Below, piece by piece: positions 43,112 to 51,462 of a stretch of DNA of 64,000 nt. The position numbers and the translations under genes were made by a program. This stretch comes from Polycyclovorans sp964425915 (GTDB lineage: Bacteria > Pseudomonadota > Gammaproteobacteria > Nevskiales > Nevskiaceae), in the NCBI GenBank assembly GCA_964425915.1, contig CAYROO010000008.1:38474-102473 (forward strand), read 5' to 3'. How positions within the stretch are numbered: position 1 is the stretch's first letter; the number at the start of each line of letters is the position of its first letter. The notes below the pieces were generated by a model. That model ran no database searches. It was not told where the DNA came from and worked only from the letters and a program-made list of their open reading frames with translations.

Positions 43112-44083
43112 ATGAAAACACGAATCACCGAAATGCTTGGCATCGAGTACCCCATCGTTCAAGGCGGCATGATGTGGGTGGGCCGCGCCGAACTCACGGC
43201 CGCCGTCTCCAATGCCGGCGGGCTGGGCATTCTCACCGCCCTGACCCAGCCGACGCCGGAGGCCCTGGCCGCCGAGATCGACCGTTGCCGCGGCCTCACC
43301 GATAAGCCCTTCGGTGTGAATCTGACGATTTTGCCGAGCGCCAAACCGCCGCCGTACGAGGCCTACCTCGATGTGGTGCTCGACAGCGGCATCAAAATTC
43401 TCGAAACCGCTGGCAACAACCCCAAGGAATTCATCGCCAAGGCCAAGGCCAAAGGCGTGAAGATCATCCACAAGTGCACCGCGGTGCGCCATGCGCTATC
43501 AGCAGAGCGCAATGGGGTCGATGCGGTCAGCATCGACGGCTACGAATGCGCCGGTCATCCAGGTGAAGATGGCATCGGCGGCCTCATCCTGTTCGCGGTG
43601 GCGGCGCAGAAAGTGAAGATTCCCCTGATCGGCTCCGGCGGCATTGCCGACGGCCGCACCATGGCGGCGGCGCTGGCGCTGGGCATGGAAGGCGTCAACA
43701 TGGGCACGCGTTTCTGCGCCACGGTGGAGGCCCCCATTCACGATGCCATCAAGCAGCGGCTGGTCAGCGCCAATGAGCGCGAAACCAACCTCATCTTCCG
43801 CACCCTGCACAACACCGGCCGGGTGTTGAAGACCGTGGTCTCCGACGAGGTGGTGGCCATCGAGAACCGTCCGGGCGGATGCGAGTTCAAGGACATCCAG
43901 CACCTGGTGTCCGGCGCCAAGGGCCGCGAAGCACTGGAATCCGGCGACGAGCAGAAGGGCCTGATCTGGGCCGGCCAGACGGTGGGACTGATCAACGACA
44001 TTCCCACCTGCGCCGAGTTGATCGACCGCATGGTGCGTGAGTGCCGCGAGCACCTCGCGCAGGCCAGCGCCCGCGCCGCCTGA
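43112..44083 (+). CDS. nitronate monooxygenase-family flavoprotein
   Basis: A 323-residue TIM-barrel FMN protein starting MKTRITEMLGIEYPIVQGGMM. It has SNAGGLGILTAL, the FMN-phosphate loop GSGGIADGRT (about 178) and AGHPGEDGIGG with a candidate catalytic His. The family oxidises nitronates or acts as NAD(P)H:flavin oxidoreductase. It lies at the end of the steroid block but on the opposite strand, convergent with the CocE-type gene. It is clearly different from ipdC in this window, so a second steroid role is only a possibility. Confidence 0.85.
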   Translation: MKTRITEMLGIEYPIVQGGMMWVGRAELTAAVSNAGGLGILTALTQPTPEALAAEIDRCRGLTDKPFGVNLTILPSAKPPPYEAYLDVVLDSGIKILETAGNNPKEFIAKAKAKGVKIIHKCTAVRHALSAERNGVDAVSIDGYECAGHPGEDGIGGLILFAVAAQKVKIPLIGSGGIADGRTMAAALALGMEGVNMGTRFCATVEAPIHDAIKQRLVSANERETNLIFRTLHNTGRVLKTVVSDEVVAIENRPGGCEFKDIQHLVSGAKGREALESGDEQKGLIWAGQTVGLINDIPTCAELIDRMVRECREHLAQASARAA

Positions 44084-44093
44084 TGGGCATCAC

Positions 44094-44121
44094 GTCACTG
44101 GCGGCTCAGGCCGCCAGTGAC
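44094..44121. terminator. bidirectional stem-loop between convergent genes
   Basis: A perfect 12-bp stem (GTCACTGGCGGC, loop TCAG, GCCGCCAGTGAC) lies exactly between the stops of the nitronate monooxygenase gene and the CocE-type gene. No long T-run follows on either side, so it may act with Rho or as an mRNA 3' end stabiliser. Confidence 0.7.
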
Positions 44122-44132
44122 CGTAACTCACC

Positions 44133-46040
44133 TCACGGTGTCCCCGGCACCACCGGCAGCACCAGGCTGGACGGATGCTCGGCGTCGCTGAGAATGGTCA
44201 TGGCGCCCAGGACACCGGGCAGCAGGTCCGGCAGCGGCGGCAGGCCGTGGGGGATATCGCTGGGGCCGACCGAGATCCGCAGGCGGTGGCCCTCGGCAAT
44301 CATGAAGCTGGTGGGGAAGACCTCCACCTGCAGCAGCATCGGCTCGCCCGGCGTGACCGGCAGCTCGGTGTCGGCGGTGAAGGGGTGCCAGGGCTGGATC
44401 ATTTCGCCGTCGAGGTAGCGTGAGCGGCTGGGGTCAATGGCACGGAAGCTGGCGGTGAGCAGGCCATTGCTGAGCGCGCGGGCCGAGCCATCCGGGGCGA
44501 CATCGGCGATACGGACGCTGACGCCCGCGTTCAGCGCCGTGGTGCGGATCCACAGGTCGGCCTGGATCGGTCCGCTGACCCACATCGGCGCCGTCATCGG
44601 CGGGGTGTCGAAGCGTGCGTCGAGCAGGGTTGCGAGGTTGTCCTCCTCGAAGCAGGGCAAGGGAATCAGCCCCAGCGCGCCAGCGGTCCACTGCACGGTG
44701 CTGGCGGAGCACACCCCGGACAGCGGCTGCTGCAGCACCACATTGCCGCCCTCATCGGCCGCCGGCGTGTCGGCGGATAGCGTGCGATCGCCACGTAGGT
44801 AGAAACGCTGGGCACGTGCCGCCGGGTGCGGCCAGTCGGCCGCCGTGACGTAGCGCTCGTGGCCGTAGACGAACTGGGTGACATTGGGCAGCGCGGCGGC
44901 GCCGGTGGGCAGGCCCTTGAGATATTGGTCAAACCACTGCAGCGCGATCTGGTCGATCGGCGGCACGCCGTCCGCCGGTAGCCCGCTGTTGAGGGCGGTT
45001 TCGATGTGGTTCCACGGTCCCATCAGCAGCTTGGCGGTGGTCTGGTCCTTGAGCTGCTCGTAGAGCAGTGGCTCGCCGCGCTGGAAGATGTCCGTCAGGC
45101 CACCGACGATGAAGGTCGGCACCATGATGTTATCGGCCTGTTCGATGGGCGAACGAATCTTCCAGAAGTCGCCGTCATAGGCGGTTTCGGGATCGCCCAC
45201 CACGGCGCGTAGGATGGTCGGCACCTGAAAGTTGGTGACCGCATTGAGCACGCGGTCGACGGTGTGCTGCAGGCCCGTCACCGGGTCCAGCAGCAGGTTG
45301 GGGTCGAGCACGCTGAGGCCGGTCACCAGCCCCAACCAGAGGGGGATGAAACCGACATTGACCTGGCCACCGGTGAACACGATGTCGCGATAGCCATCTG
45401 CCAGCGGCACGATGGGGAACAAGGCCTTGACCGCCGGGTGCTGCTTGGCCGCCGTCAGGGTCGCCGTAATGCCCAGCAGCGACACGCCATAGAGCCCGAT
45501 GTTGCCGTCGCAGAAGGCCTGCGCCGCCACCCAGTCGACGATGGGCAGGTAGTCGGCCTGCTCGGTTTCGCCAAAGGCCTCCCACTGGCCGTCAGATGCG
45601 CCAGTGCCACGCACATCCACGATGACATGGGCATAACCGTGCGACAGGAACAGCGGGTTGCCGCCACCAATGGCCGGGACGAAGCTGCCCGCCAGCTTGT
45701 TGTATCCCGTCAGCGTCAACACGGTGGGGAAGGGCCCATCCCCGGGGTTGCCCTCGGCGTCCGCCGGTAGCACCACGGTCACCGCCAGCACGGTGCCATC
45801 GGGCAGGGTGATCTGGTCCTGGCGGCTGACGGTTTCCGGCCAGGTGGCGTCCGGCGCGTACACCGGCCATTCGGCTTTGTTCTGCGCCATGGGCGCCGGC
45901 GCGGCCGTCTTGGCGCGCGTGCCCAGGGTGGTCCAGCCGCTGCGCGCATCGGCGCCAAAATCCAGGGCATCGCTGCTGCAACCGGCCAGCAGGCCGAGGC
46001 TCAGCAGGGCGACGAGAAAGCGGGCGGGGGAACGGGCCAT
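44133..46040 (-). CDS. CocE/NonD family hydrolase, lipoprotein
   Basis: A 635-residue lipoprotein (lipobox LLAGC, Cys21). The alpha/beta-hydrolase core covers about 65-370 with nucleophile Ser187 in GLYGVSLLG and VDVRGTGASDG near 142. A helical cap and a C-terminal jelly roll (about 400-635, PPMTAPMWVSGPI and EVFPTSFMIAEGHRLRI) complete the X-Pro dipeptidyl-peptidase/cocaine-esterase (S15) layout. The family cleaves esters or amides. As the last gene of the steroid operon and predicted to be on the cell surface, it could release steroids or related compounds from esters (inference). Confidence 0.87.
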   Translation of the reverse strand: MARSPARFLVALLSLGLLAGCSSDALDFGADARSGWTTLGTRAKTAAPAPMAQNKAEWPVYAPDATWPETVSRQDQITLPDGTVLAVTVVLPADAEGNPGDGPFPTVLTLTGYNKLAGSFVPAIGGGNPLFLSHGYAHVIVDVRGTGASDGQWEAFGETEQADYLPIVDWVAAQAFCDGNIGLYGVSLLGITATLTAAKQHPAVKALFPIVPLADGYRDIVFTGGQVNVGFIPLWLGLVTGLSVLDPNLLLDPVTGLQHTVDRVLNAVTNFQVPTILRAVVGDPETAYDGDFWKIRSPIEQADNIMVPTFIVGGLTDIFQRGEPLLYEQLKDQTTAKLLMGPWNHIETALNSGLPADGVPPIDQIALQWFDQYLKGLPTGAAALPNVTQFVYGHERYVTAADWPHPAARAQRFYLRGDRTLSADTPAADEGGNVVLQQPLSGVCSASTVQWTAGALGLIPLPCFEEDNLATLLDARFDTPPMTAPMWVSGPIQADLWIRTTALNAGVSVRIADVAPDGSARALSNGLLTASFRAIDPSRSRYLDGEMIQPWHPFTADTELPVTPGEPMLLQVEVFPTSFMIAEGHRLRISVGPSDIPHGLPPLPDLLPGVLGAMTILSDAEHPSSLVLPVVPGTP

Positions 46041-46104
46041 GGGGATGCTCTCCTCAATAATGTTATGGCGCCATTGTAGAGCGGCCTGCCCCCGCCGCAT
46101 TGGC

Positions 46105-46983
46105 TCAGGTGCCGTAGACCTTCTGCGCCGGCGGCGCCTCGGCGATCAGCCGCGCCACCACTTCGGTCAGCTCGGCCGGCTGCCAGCGCGCCTTCTTGTC
46201 GGTGACCTGGCCGGTCTTCCAGCCATTGGCGATGGACAGCTTGCCGCCCTCCACCTCGAACACGCGGCCGCTGCAGGCGGCCGAGGCTTCGCTGCATAAC
46301 CACACCACCAGCGGTGCCACATTCTCGGGGGCGTAGTGATCGAAGCTGCCATCGGCGGGCGGCTTCATCATCTCGCCGAAGGGGCCTTCGGTCATGCCGG
46401 TGCGCGCGGCCGGCGCCAGCGCATTGGCGGTGATGCCATAGCGCGCCAGCTCGGCGGCCTGCACCAGGGTCAGCGCGGCGATGCCGCCCTTGGCGGCCGA
46501 GTAGTTGCTCTGCCCGATATTGCCCTGCAGGCCGGCGCCGGAGCTGGTGTTGATGATACGCCCGCTGACCTTGGTGCCCGCCTTCACCTGGTCGCGCCAG
46601 CGCTTGACCAGGGTATTAGCGATACAGAAGTGACCTTTGAGGTGCACCTTGATCACCATGTCCCACTCCTCTTCGCTCATGGAGGCGAACATGCGGTCGC
46701 GCACCACCCCGGCATTGTTGACCACGCCATGGGCATCACCGAAGGCGTCGACCGCCGCCGCCACGATATTGGCGGCACCGGCCATCGAGGTGATGTCATC
46801 GCTGTTGGCGACGGCGCGGCCGCCATTGGCCGTGATCTCCGCCACCACCGCCTCGGCGGCCTCACGGCGGATGTCGTTGACCACCACACCGGCACCTTCG
46901 GCCGCCAGTGCCTGCGCGTAGGCGCGCCCCAGGCCGGCGCCGGCGCCGGTGATGATGATGCTGCGGTTTTCACAGAGGTTCAT
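46105..46983 (-). CDS. short-chain dehydrogenase, Hsd4A-like
   Basis: A 292-residue SDR: cofactor motif TGAGAGLG (about 12-19), NNAGV near 89, catalytic Ser in INTSSGAG and Y-x3-K in YSAAKGG. VHLKGHF, the RTGMTE segment and the extended C-terminus resemble the HSD17B4-type beta-hydroxyacyl-CoA dehydrogenases of steroid degradation. It should oxidise a hydroxyacyl-CoA or ring hydroxyl in the pathway; the exact step is not assignable. It lies downstream of fadA6 with paired heptamer arrays in the 104-bp gap. Confidence 0.85.
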   Translation of the reverse strand: MNLCENRSIIITGAGAGLGRAYAQALAAEGAGVVVNDIRREAAEAVVAEITANGGRAVANSDDITSMAGAANIVAAAVDAFGDAHGVVNNAGVVRDRMFASMSEEEWDMVIKVHLKGHFCIANTLVKRWRDQVKAGTKVSGRIINTSSGAGLQGNIGQSNYSAAKGGIAALTLVQAAELARYGITANALAPAARTGMTEGPFGEMMKPPADGSFDHYAPENVAPLVVWLCSEASAACSGRVFEVEGGKLSIANGWKTGQVTDKKARWQPAELTEVVARLIAEAPPAQKVYGT

Positions 46984-46995
46984 GGTTGTCAGGAT

Positions 46996-47079
46996 GTGAG
47001 GGGTGAGGGGTGAGGCGTGAGGGGCTTGCGATCACGTCGGCTTCAAATCTCGCCTCACGCCTTACGCCTTTCCCCTCAC
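46996..47079. repeat. inverted pair of GTGAGGN heptamer arrays, fadA6-SDR gap
   Basis: The left array (46996-47023) has four units: GTGAGGG, GTGAGGG, GTGAGGC, GTGAGGG. The right array (47052-47079) has four units in opposite orientation, two of them degenerate. They can pair as a long imperfect hairpin with a 28-base loop. The pair fills the gap between the fadA6 stop and the SDR start. Confidence 0.85.
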
Positions 47080-47087
47080 GGGTGCGG

Positions 47088-48308
47088 TCAGAGCCGCTCG
47101 ATGATGGTGACGTTGGCGACGCCGCCGCCTTCGCACATGGTCTGCAGGCCATAACGCCCGCCGGTCCGCTCGAGCTCGTGCAACAGGGTGGTCATCAGCT
47201 TGACGCCGGTGGCGCCCAGCGGATGGGCGAGCGCGATGGCGCCGCCATTGACGTTGGTCTTTTCGAGCGGGTAACCGGTGTCCTTGAGCCAGGCCAGGGG
47301 GACCGACGCGAAGGCCTCATTGATCTCGACCAGATCGATGTCGTTCAGCGTCATGCCGCTCTTCTTCATCGCCACCTGGGTGGCGGGGATCGGGGCGGTG
47401 AGCATGAAGATGGGGTCATCGCTGTACACGCTCATGTGATGGATGCGCGCACGCGGCTTGAGGTTGTATCGCTTCAGCGCCTGTTCGGAGACGATCAGCA
47501 TGGCGGCGGCGGCATCGCCGGTCTGACTGGAGACCCCCGCGGTGATGGTCCCGCCCGGCGCCAATGGCTCCAGGGTGGCCATCTTCTCGAGCGTGGTATC
47601 ACGCACTGTCTCGTCCACCGACAGTCCGGCGCATTCAATGATCTCGCGGTCGAAGCGTCCTTCGGCCTGCGCACGGCGGGCCCGCTGATGGGATTCCAGC
47701 GCGAACACTTCCATCGCCTCGCGGCTGATCTGCCACTTGTCGGCAATGATCTGGGCGGCGTGGAACTGGGTCACCGGTTGATCACCGAAGCGCGCTTTCC
47801 AGCCGGTGGAACCGGAGAATGGATCGCTGAAGCCCAGCGGCTTGGCGCAGAGCATGGCCGAGGAAATCGGAATCTGCGTCATGGTCTGCACGCCGCCGGC
47901 GATGACGACATCCTGAGTGCCGCTCATCACCGCTTGGGCGGCGAAATGCACCGCCTGCTGCGAGGAGCCGCACTGACGATCAATGGTGACACCCGGCACG
48001 TGCAGCGGCAGCCCTGCCGCCAGCCAGGCAGTGCGGGCAATGTTGCCGGCCAGCGGTCCGATGGCATCAAGGCAGCCGAAGATGACGTCGTCATAGTCTT
48101 CGGCAGGGATGGCGTTGCGCTCGACCAATGTCTTCAGCGCATGGGCGCCAAGGTCGGCGCCATGGAGATGGGCCAGGCTGCCCTTGCGCTTGCCGGTCGG
48201 CGTGCGCAGGGTGTCGACGATATAGGCTTCGGCGCGGCGCGGCGCGCCGTGAGGCGTGAGGGGTGAGGGGTGAGGTGTCGTTCGCACCGCTGCATCCTGT
48301 TGTGACAT
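47088..48308 (-). CDS. fadA6: thiolase FadA6 of steroid C/D-ring degradation
   Basis: A 406-residue thiolase strongly resembling mycobacterial FadA6, which thiolyses the last 3-ketoacyl-CoA of the ring C/D pathway. Catalytic residues are Cys113 (DRQCGSS), His362 (AHPLGATG) and Cys392 (CEGGGVAN). The start MSQQDAAVRT is supported by AGGAG seven bases upstream. Residues about 9-20 (PHPSPLTPH) are encoded by a GTGAGGN heptamer array and have no counterpart in the family, whose conserved sequence begins at AEAYIVDTLRTPTGK. Arrays lie at both ends of the gene. Same operon as ipdAB. Confidence 0.93.
   Translation of the reverse strand: MSQQDAAVRTTPHPSPLTPHGAPRRAEAYIVDTLRTPTGKRKGSLAHLHGADLGAHALKTLVERNAIPAEDYDDVIFGCLDAIGPLAGNIARTAWLAAGLPLHVPGVTIDRQCGSSQQAVHFAAQAVMSGTQDVVIAGGVQTMTQIPISSAMLCAKPLGFSDPFSGSTGWKARFGDQPVTQFHAAQIIADKWQISREAMEVFALESHQRARRAQAEGRFDREIIECAGLSVDETVRDTTLEKMATLEPLAPGGTITAGVSSQTGDAAAAMLIVSEQALKRYNLKPRARIHHMSVYSDDPIFMLTAPIPATQVAMKKSGMTLNDIDLVEINEAFASVPLAWLKDTGYPLEKTNVNGGAIALAHPLGATGVKLMTTLLHELERTGGRYGLQTMCEGGGVANVTIIERL
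48249..48276. repeat. GTGAGGN heptamer array inside the fadA6 coding start
   Basis: Four tandem units (GTGAGGC, GTGAGGG, GTGAGGG, GTGAGGT) lie within the fadA6 reading frame, encoding a Pro/His/Thr-rich stretch on the minus strand. The 28-bp length (4 x 7) is not a multiple of 3, so the reading frame downstream must have been set with other changes. Confidence 0.88.
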
Positions 48309-48371
48309 CAGAAACTCCTGAACTCGGTTGATTGGCAAACGTGATCCGCACTGATGGCGGCACACTCCGTC

Positions 48372-48420
48372 TCCTCACGCCTCACGCCTCACGCCTCACG
48401 CCTCACGCCTCACCCCTCAC
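48372..48420. repeat. seven-unit heptamer array at the acyl-CoA dehydrogenase stop
   Basis: Seven tandem units on the minus strand: GTGAGGG, then five GTGAGGC, then GTGAGGA, in opposite orientation to the array at 48249. The first unit supplies the TGA stop of the upstream acyl-CoA dehydrogenase. With the 48249 array it could fold so that the fadA6 ribosome binding site and start codon sit in a 95-base loop. Confidence 0.88.
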
Positions 48421-49478
48421 GCAGCGAAGGTGTGTTGCGGCCCCAGCGGCGCATCGGCCGCCAGGATGTGCTGATCGATACGGCGCTTGTGGAAGCCGCG
48501 ACTGCCCCAGCTGGCATCCAGCGCCCAGGCGCGTTTCATGAACATCTGCAGGTCGGCTTCCCAGGTGTAGCCCATGGCGCCATGCACCTGGATGCTTTTG
48601 CGGGCGGCCAATCGGGCCGCCTCACCGGCTGCCAGCCGTGCGTGCGAGACATAGACAGACCGCAGCGGATGACCACTGTCGAGGGCGTCGGCGGCGCGAT
48701 AGATCACCGGCTCGGCGAACTCCACCTTCACGGCGACATCGGCCATGTGGTGCTTCACCGCCTGCATAGAGCCGATCGCTTTGCCGAACTGCTTGCGCTG
48801 GGCGGCGTAGTCGACGCCCAGGTCCAGCATGCGGTGTGCCAGCCCGAGCAGCTGGGCCGATACCGCCAGCCCGGCTTGGTCGATCAGCCCCTGCCACAGC
48901 GGGGCGCCGACCGCGGCCGTACCGATGAGGGTGTCGCTGCTGGGGGTCCACTCGACGTGATAGAGACGACGCGAAAGGTCGATACTGGGGTTGTCGCGCA
49001 GCTGCACCTGTTCGCGCCCAAGCGCGTGAATCTCGTCCTGGTGCCACATCAACAGCAGGTCGGCGGCCTCCGCATCGGCCACCAGCGGATTGACTGGGTG
49101 ACCGAGGGCCACGCGCGCGCGGCCCTCGGCGATGCGCGGCAGCCAGGCACGCTTGAGTTCCACACTGGCCGGCAACTGGTTGAGCAGCCAGACCGCGAGG
49201 AAGGCGGTGTCCACCAGTGAATCGGGGATGCCGTGGTAGCCCAGCTCCTGCTGTACCAATACCCAGTCGGTGGCGCCGAGGCCAATGCCGCCGAAGGCCT
49301 CCGGCACCGACAGCGCGGTGAGGCCCTGGTCGGCCAGCTTGCCGCGCAGTTCGGCGGAGCGACCGGTCTTGGTGGTCTCCCAGATGTCGCGCAGCATTTC
49401 CGGGGCGGCTTCCACCACCAGAAACTTGCGGATGGCATCGCGGAAGGCGAGCTGTTGGGCGTCGAAGGTGAAGTCCAT
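48417..49478 (-). CDS. acyl-CoA dehydrogenase (FadE32/33-like)
   Basis: A 353-residue flavoprotein starting MDFTFDAQQLAFRDAIRK. It has RKQFGKAIGSMQAVKHHMAD near 240 and VHGAMGYTWEADLQMFMKR near 303. The length is shorter than usual (380), as in the steroid-specific members that work as alpha2beta2 heterotetramers with a partner encoded next door. The neighbouring longer acyl-CoA dehydrogenase is the obvious partner (inference). Its stop codon is contributed by a heptamer repeat. It desaturates a ring C/D-derived acyl-CoA. Confidence 0.88.
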   Translation of the reverse strand: MDFTFDAQQLAFRDAIRKFLVVEAAPEMLRDIWETTKTGRSAELRGKLADQGLTALSVPEAFGGIGLGATDWVLVQQELGYHGIPDSLVDTAFLAVWLLNQLPASVELKRAWLPRIAEGRARVALGHPVNPLVADAEAADLLLMWHQDEIHALGREQVQLRDNPSIDLSRRLYHVEWTPSSDTLIGTAAVGAPLWQGLIDQAGLAVSAQLLGLAHRMLDLGVDYAAQRKQFGKAIGSMQAVKHHMADVAVKVEFAEPVIYRAADALDSGHPLRSVYVSHARLAAGEAARLAARKSIQVHGAMGYTWEADLQMFMKRAWALDASWGSRGFHKRRIDQHILAADAPLGPQHTFAA

Positions 49479-49481
49479 CGT

Positions 49482-49535
49482 CTATATCTCGAGGCGCGTG
49501 ACGTCGCGGATGGCTTGCGCAGTAGGCTTATTCAT
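49482..49535 (-). CDS. possible 17-residue coupling ORF
   Basis: An ATG overlapping the upstream dehydrogenase stop (ATGA) opens a 17-codon frame (MNKPTAQAIRDVTRLEI) whose TAG lies 3 bases before the next dehydrogenase ATG. It exactly bridges the 53-bp gap and could pass ribosomes from one partner subunit to the other. No family, and chance cannot be excluded. Confidence 0.3.
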   Translation of the reverse strand: MNKPTAQAIRDVTRLEI

Positions 49536-50698
49536 GCGCGGGGCAGGCCGAGCATGCGCTCGGCAATAATGTTGCGCTGGATCTCGTTGGTGCCAGCGTA
49601 GATGGGGCCTGCCTGAGCAAACAGGAAGCCATCCAGCCAATGGCCAACGTCGCCCGCATCCGGGGCATGCGCCATCAGCTCGCCGCGGGCACCGAGAATG
49701 CTCATCGCGGTCTCGTGCATCAGCAGGTCCAATTCCGACCAGAAGATCTTGTTGGTCGACGCCTCGGCGCCGATTTGCCCGCCCTTGGCCAGCCGGCTGG
49801 CGGTGCGATAGGTGGCGAGGGCGTAGGCTTCGGCGTCCATCCAGCTCTTGAGCACGGCATCGCGCACCCCAGGATCGCTGTCGGCGCTGTCCTGATGCGT
49901 GCGATAGAGGTCCACCAACTGTCGCGCGGTCTGCTGGAAGCGCGCCGGCGATCGCAGCATCAGGCCGCGCTCGAATCCAGCAGTGGCCATGCAGATTTTC
50001 CAACCTTCGCCTTCGCCGCCCAGCCGGTTCTCCACTGGCACGCGAACATTGTCAAAAAAGATCTCGGCAAAGCCGGGCAGACCGTTGAGCTGGCGGATCG
50101 GGCGGATGGTGATGCCCGGCAGGTTCAGCGGCAGCAGCACGAAGGTGAGGCCGTGATGCCGCTGCGAATCCGGCTCGGTACGGAATAGCCCGAACAGCCA
50201 GTCTGCCCACACCGCACGCGTCGACCAGGTCTTCTGGCCATTGATGACGTAGTGGTCGCCGTCGCGCACCGCCTTGCTGCGGATCGCCGCCATGTCGGAC
50301 CCCGCGCCCGGCTCCGACCAGCCTTGGGCCCAGATGTCATCACCGGCCGCCATGCGCGGTAAGAAGCGCGCCTTCTGCTCCTCGGTGCCGTACTCCATCA
50401 GGGTTGGCGCCAGCAGGAATACACCGTTCTGGTTGACCCGCAGCGGGGCCCGGGCCGCCCAGTACTCTTCCTCGAAGATCAGCCACTCGATCAGATCCAG
50501 TCCCCGACCACCCAGATGCTTGGGCCAGGTCACCGCACTGAAGGCGTTGCGATTGAGCGTACGCTCCCACTCACGGTGGGCGGCAAAGCCCTCCTCGGTA
50601 TCGAAGCTGGGCAGCGGCTCGGCGGGCACATGGGCCGCCATCCATTCACGCACTTCGGCGCGGAAGCGTTTTTGCTTTTCGGTGTAGGCGAGTCTCAT
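49532..50698 (-). CDS. acyl-CoA dehydrogenase (FadE31-like)
   Basis: A 388-residue flavoprotein starting MRLAYTEKQKRFRAEVREWM. Features shared with mycobacterial FadE31 include EGFAAHREWER, FEEEYWAA, WSEPGAGSDMAAIRS, LRSPARF and the C-terminal YAGTNEIQRNIIAERMLGLPR. It acts on a CoA thioester from steroid rings C/D. The start overlaps the echA20 stop (ATGA). FadE30, which acts on HIP-CoA first, is similar in length and also possible; the match to FadE31 is better by my reading. Confidence 0.88.
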   Translation of the reverse strand: MRLAYTEKQKRFRAEVREWMAAHVPAEPLPSFDTEEGFAAHREWERTLNRNAFSAVTWPKHLGGRGLDLIEWLIFEEEYWAARAPLRVNQNGVFLLAPTLMEYGTEEQKARFLPRMAAGDDIWAQGWSEPGAGSDMAAIRSKAVRDGDHYVINGQKTWSTRAVWADWLFGLFRTEPDSQRHHGLTFVLLPLNLPGITIRPIRQLNGLPGFAEIFFDNVRVPVENRLGGEGEGWKICMATAGFERGLMLRSPARFQQTARQLVDLYRTHQDSADSDPGVRDAVLKSWMDAEAYALATYRTASRLAKGGQIGAEASTNKIFWSELDLLMHETAMSILGARGELMAHAPDAGDVGHWLDGFLFAQAGPIYAGTNEIQRNIIAERMLGLPRA

Positions 50699-51459
50699 GC
50701 CTTGGGTCCAAACTGTGCATCGCGCTTCTCGACGAAGGCACGACGGGTCTCTGCGGAATCCGGGCTCATGTAGGCCTGCAGGGTGAAGCCCTGCTCCCAG
50801 CGATACTTGGCTTCCAGATTGCCGTCCTCGATGCCGTTGAGGGATTCCTTGGCCAGCCGAATCATGGCTGGGCTCTTGGCGGCGATGCTGCGGGCGATGG
50901 CCAGCGCGGCCTCGCGCAACTGCTCGCGTGGCACCACGCGTTCGATGGCGCCCAGGCGGTAGCCCTCGGCGGCGCTGATCGGCTCGCCGGTGAAATACAT
51001 CATGCGCACCTTCTGCACCGGAAACAGGCGCTGCAGGTGGGCACCGCCACCCATGGCGCCCCGGTCCACCTCGGGCACGCCGAAGGTGGCGCATTCACTG
51101 GCGACGACGATGTCGGCAGCACCCGCGAGGCCGATGCCACCGCCAAGCACAAAGCCATGCACGGCGACGATCACCGGTACCGGGCAGCGATGTACGGCTT
51201 CGAAGCTGCGGTAGTTTCCGGCATTGACCGAGACGATGCGCTCGGGCTCGCGGTCCAGTTCCTTGATGTCGACACCGGCGCAGAAGCCGCGCCCTTCGCC
51301 GCGCAGCACGATCACGTGCGTCTCCGGCAGCTGACCGACGCGGGTGAGCTCATCGGCGAGGGCATGCCAGCCGGCATCGTTGAGTGCGTTCACCGGCGGC
51401 CGCGCGATCACGATCTCGGCAATGCCGTCGCTGACGGCGGTGGTGAATCCGTGCGACAT
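50695..51459 (-). CDS. echA20: ring-opening crotonase EchA20
   Basis: A 254-residue crotonase-fold enzyme. Compared from memory with Mycobacterium tuberculosis EchA20 it shares RPPVNAL, GEGRGFCAGVDIKE, GFVLGGGIGL, ATFGVPEVDRGAMGG and YRWEQGFT. EchA20 hydrolytically opens the six-membered ring C intermediate HIEC-CoA. It lies 3 bp after ipdC and overlaps the FadE31-like gene, reproducing functional neighbours of the KstR2 regulon. Confidence 0.9.
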   Translation of the reverse strand: MSHGFTTAVSDGIAEIVIARPPVNALNDAGWHALADELTRVGQLPETHVIVLRGEGRGFCAGVDIKELDREPERIVSVNAGNYRSFEAVHRCPVPVIVAVHGFVLGGGIGLAGAADIVVASECATFGVPEVDRGAMGGGAHLQRLFPVQKVRMMYFTGEPISAAEGYRLGAIERVVPREQLREAALAIARSIAAKSPAMIRLAKESLNGIEDGNLEAKYRWEQGFTLQAYMSPDSAETRRAFVEKRDAQFGPKA

Positions 51460-51462
51460 GGT

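Noticed and set aside
43112..44083. A second IpdC
   Set aside because: It lacks the long IpdC C-terminus and is on the opposite strand; the gene at 51463-52521 is the clear IpdC.
48372..48420. CRISPR-like array
   Set aside because: Units are only 7 bp and directly adjacent, with no spacers and no cas genes nearby.
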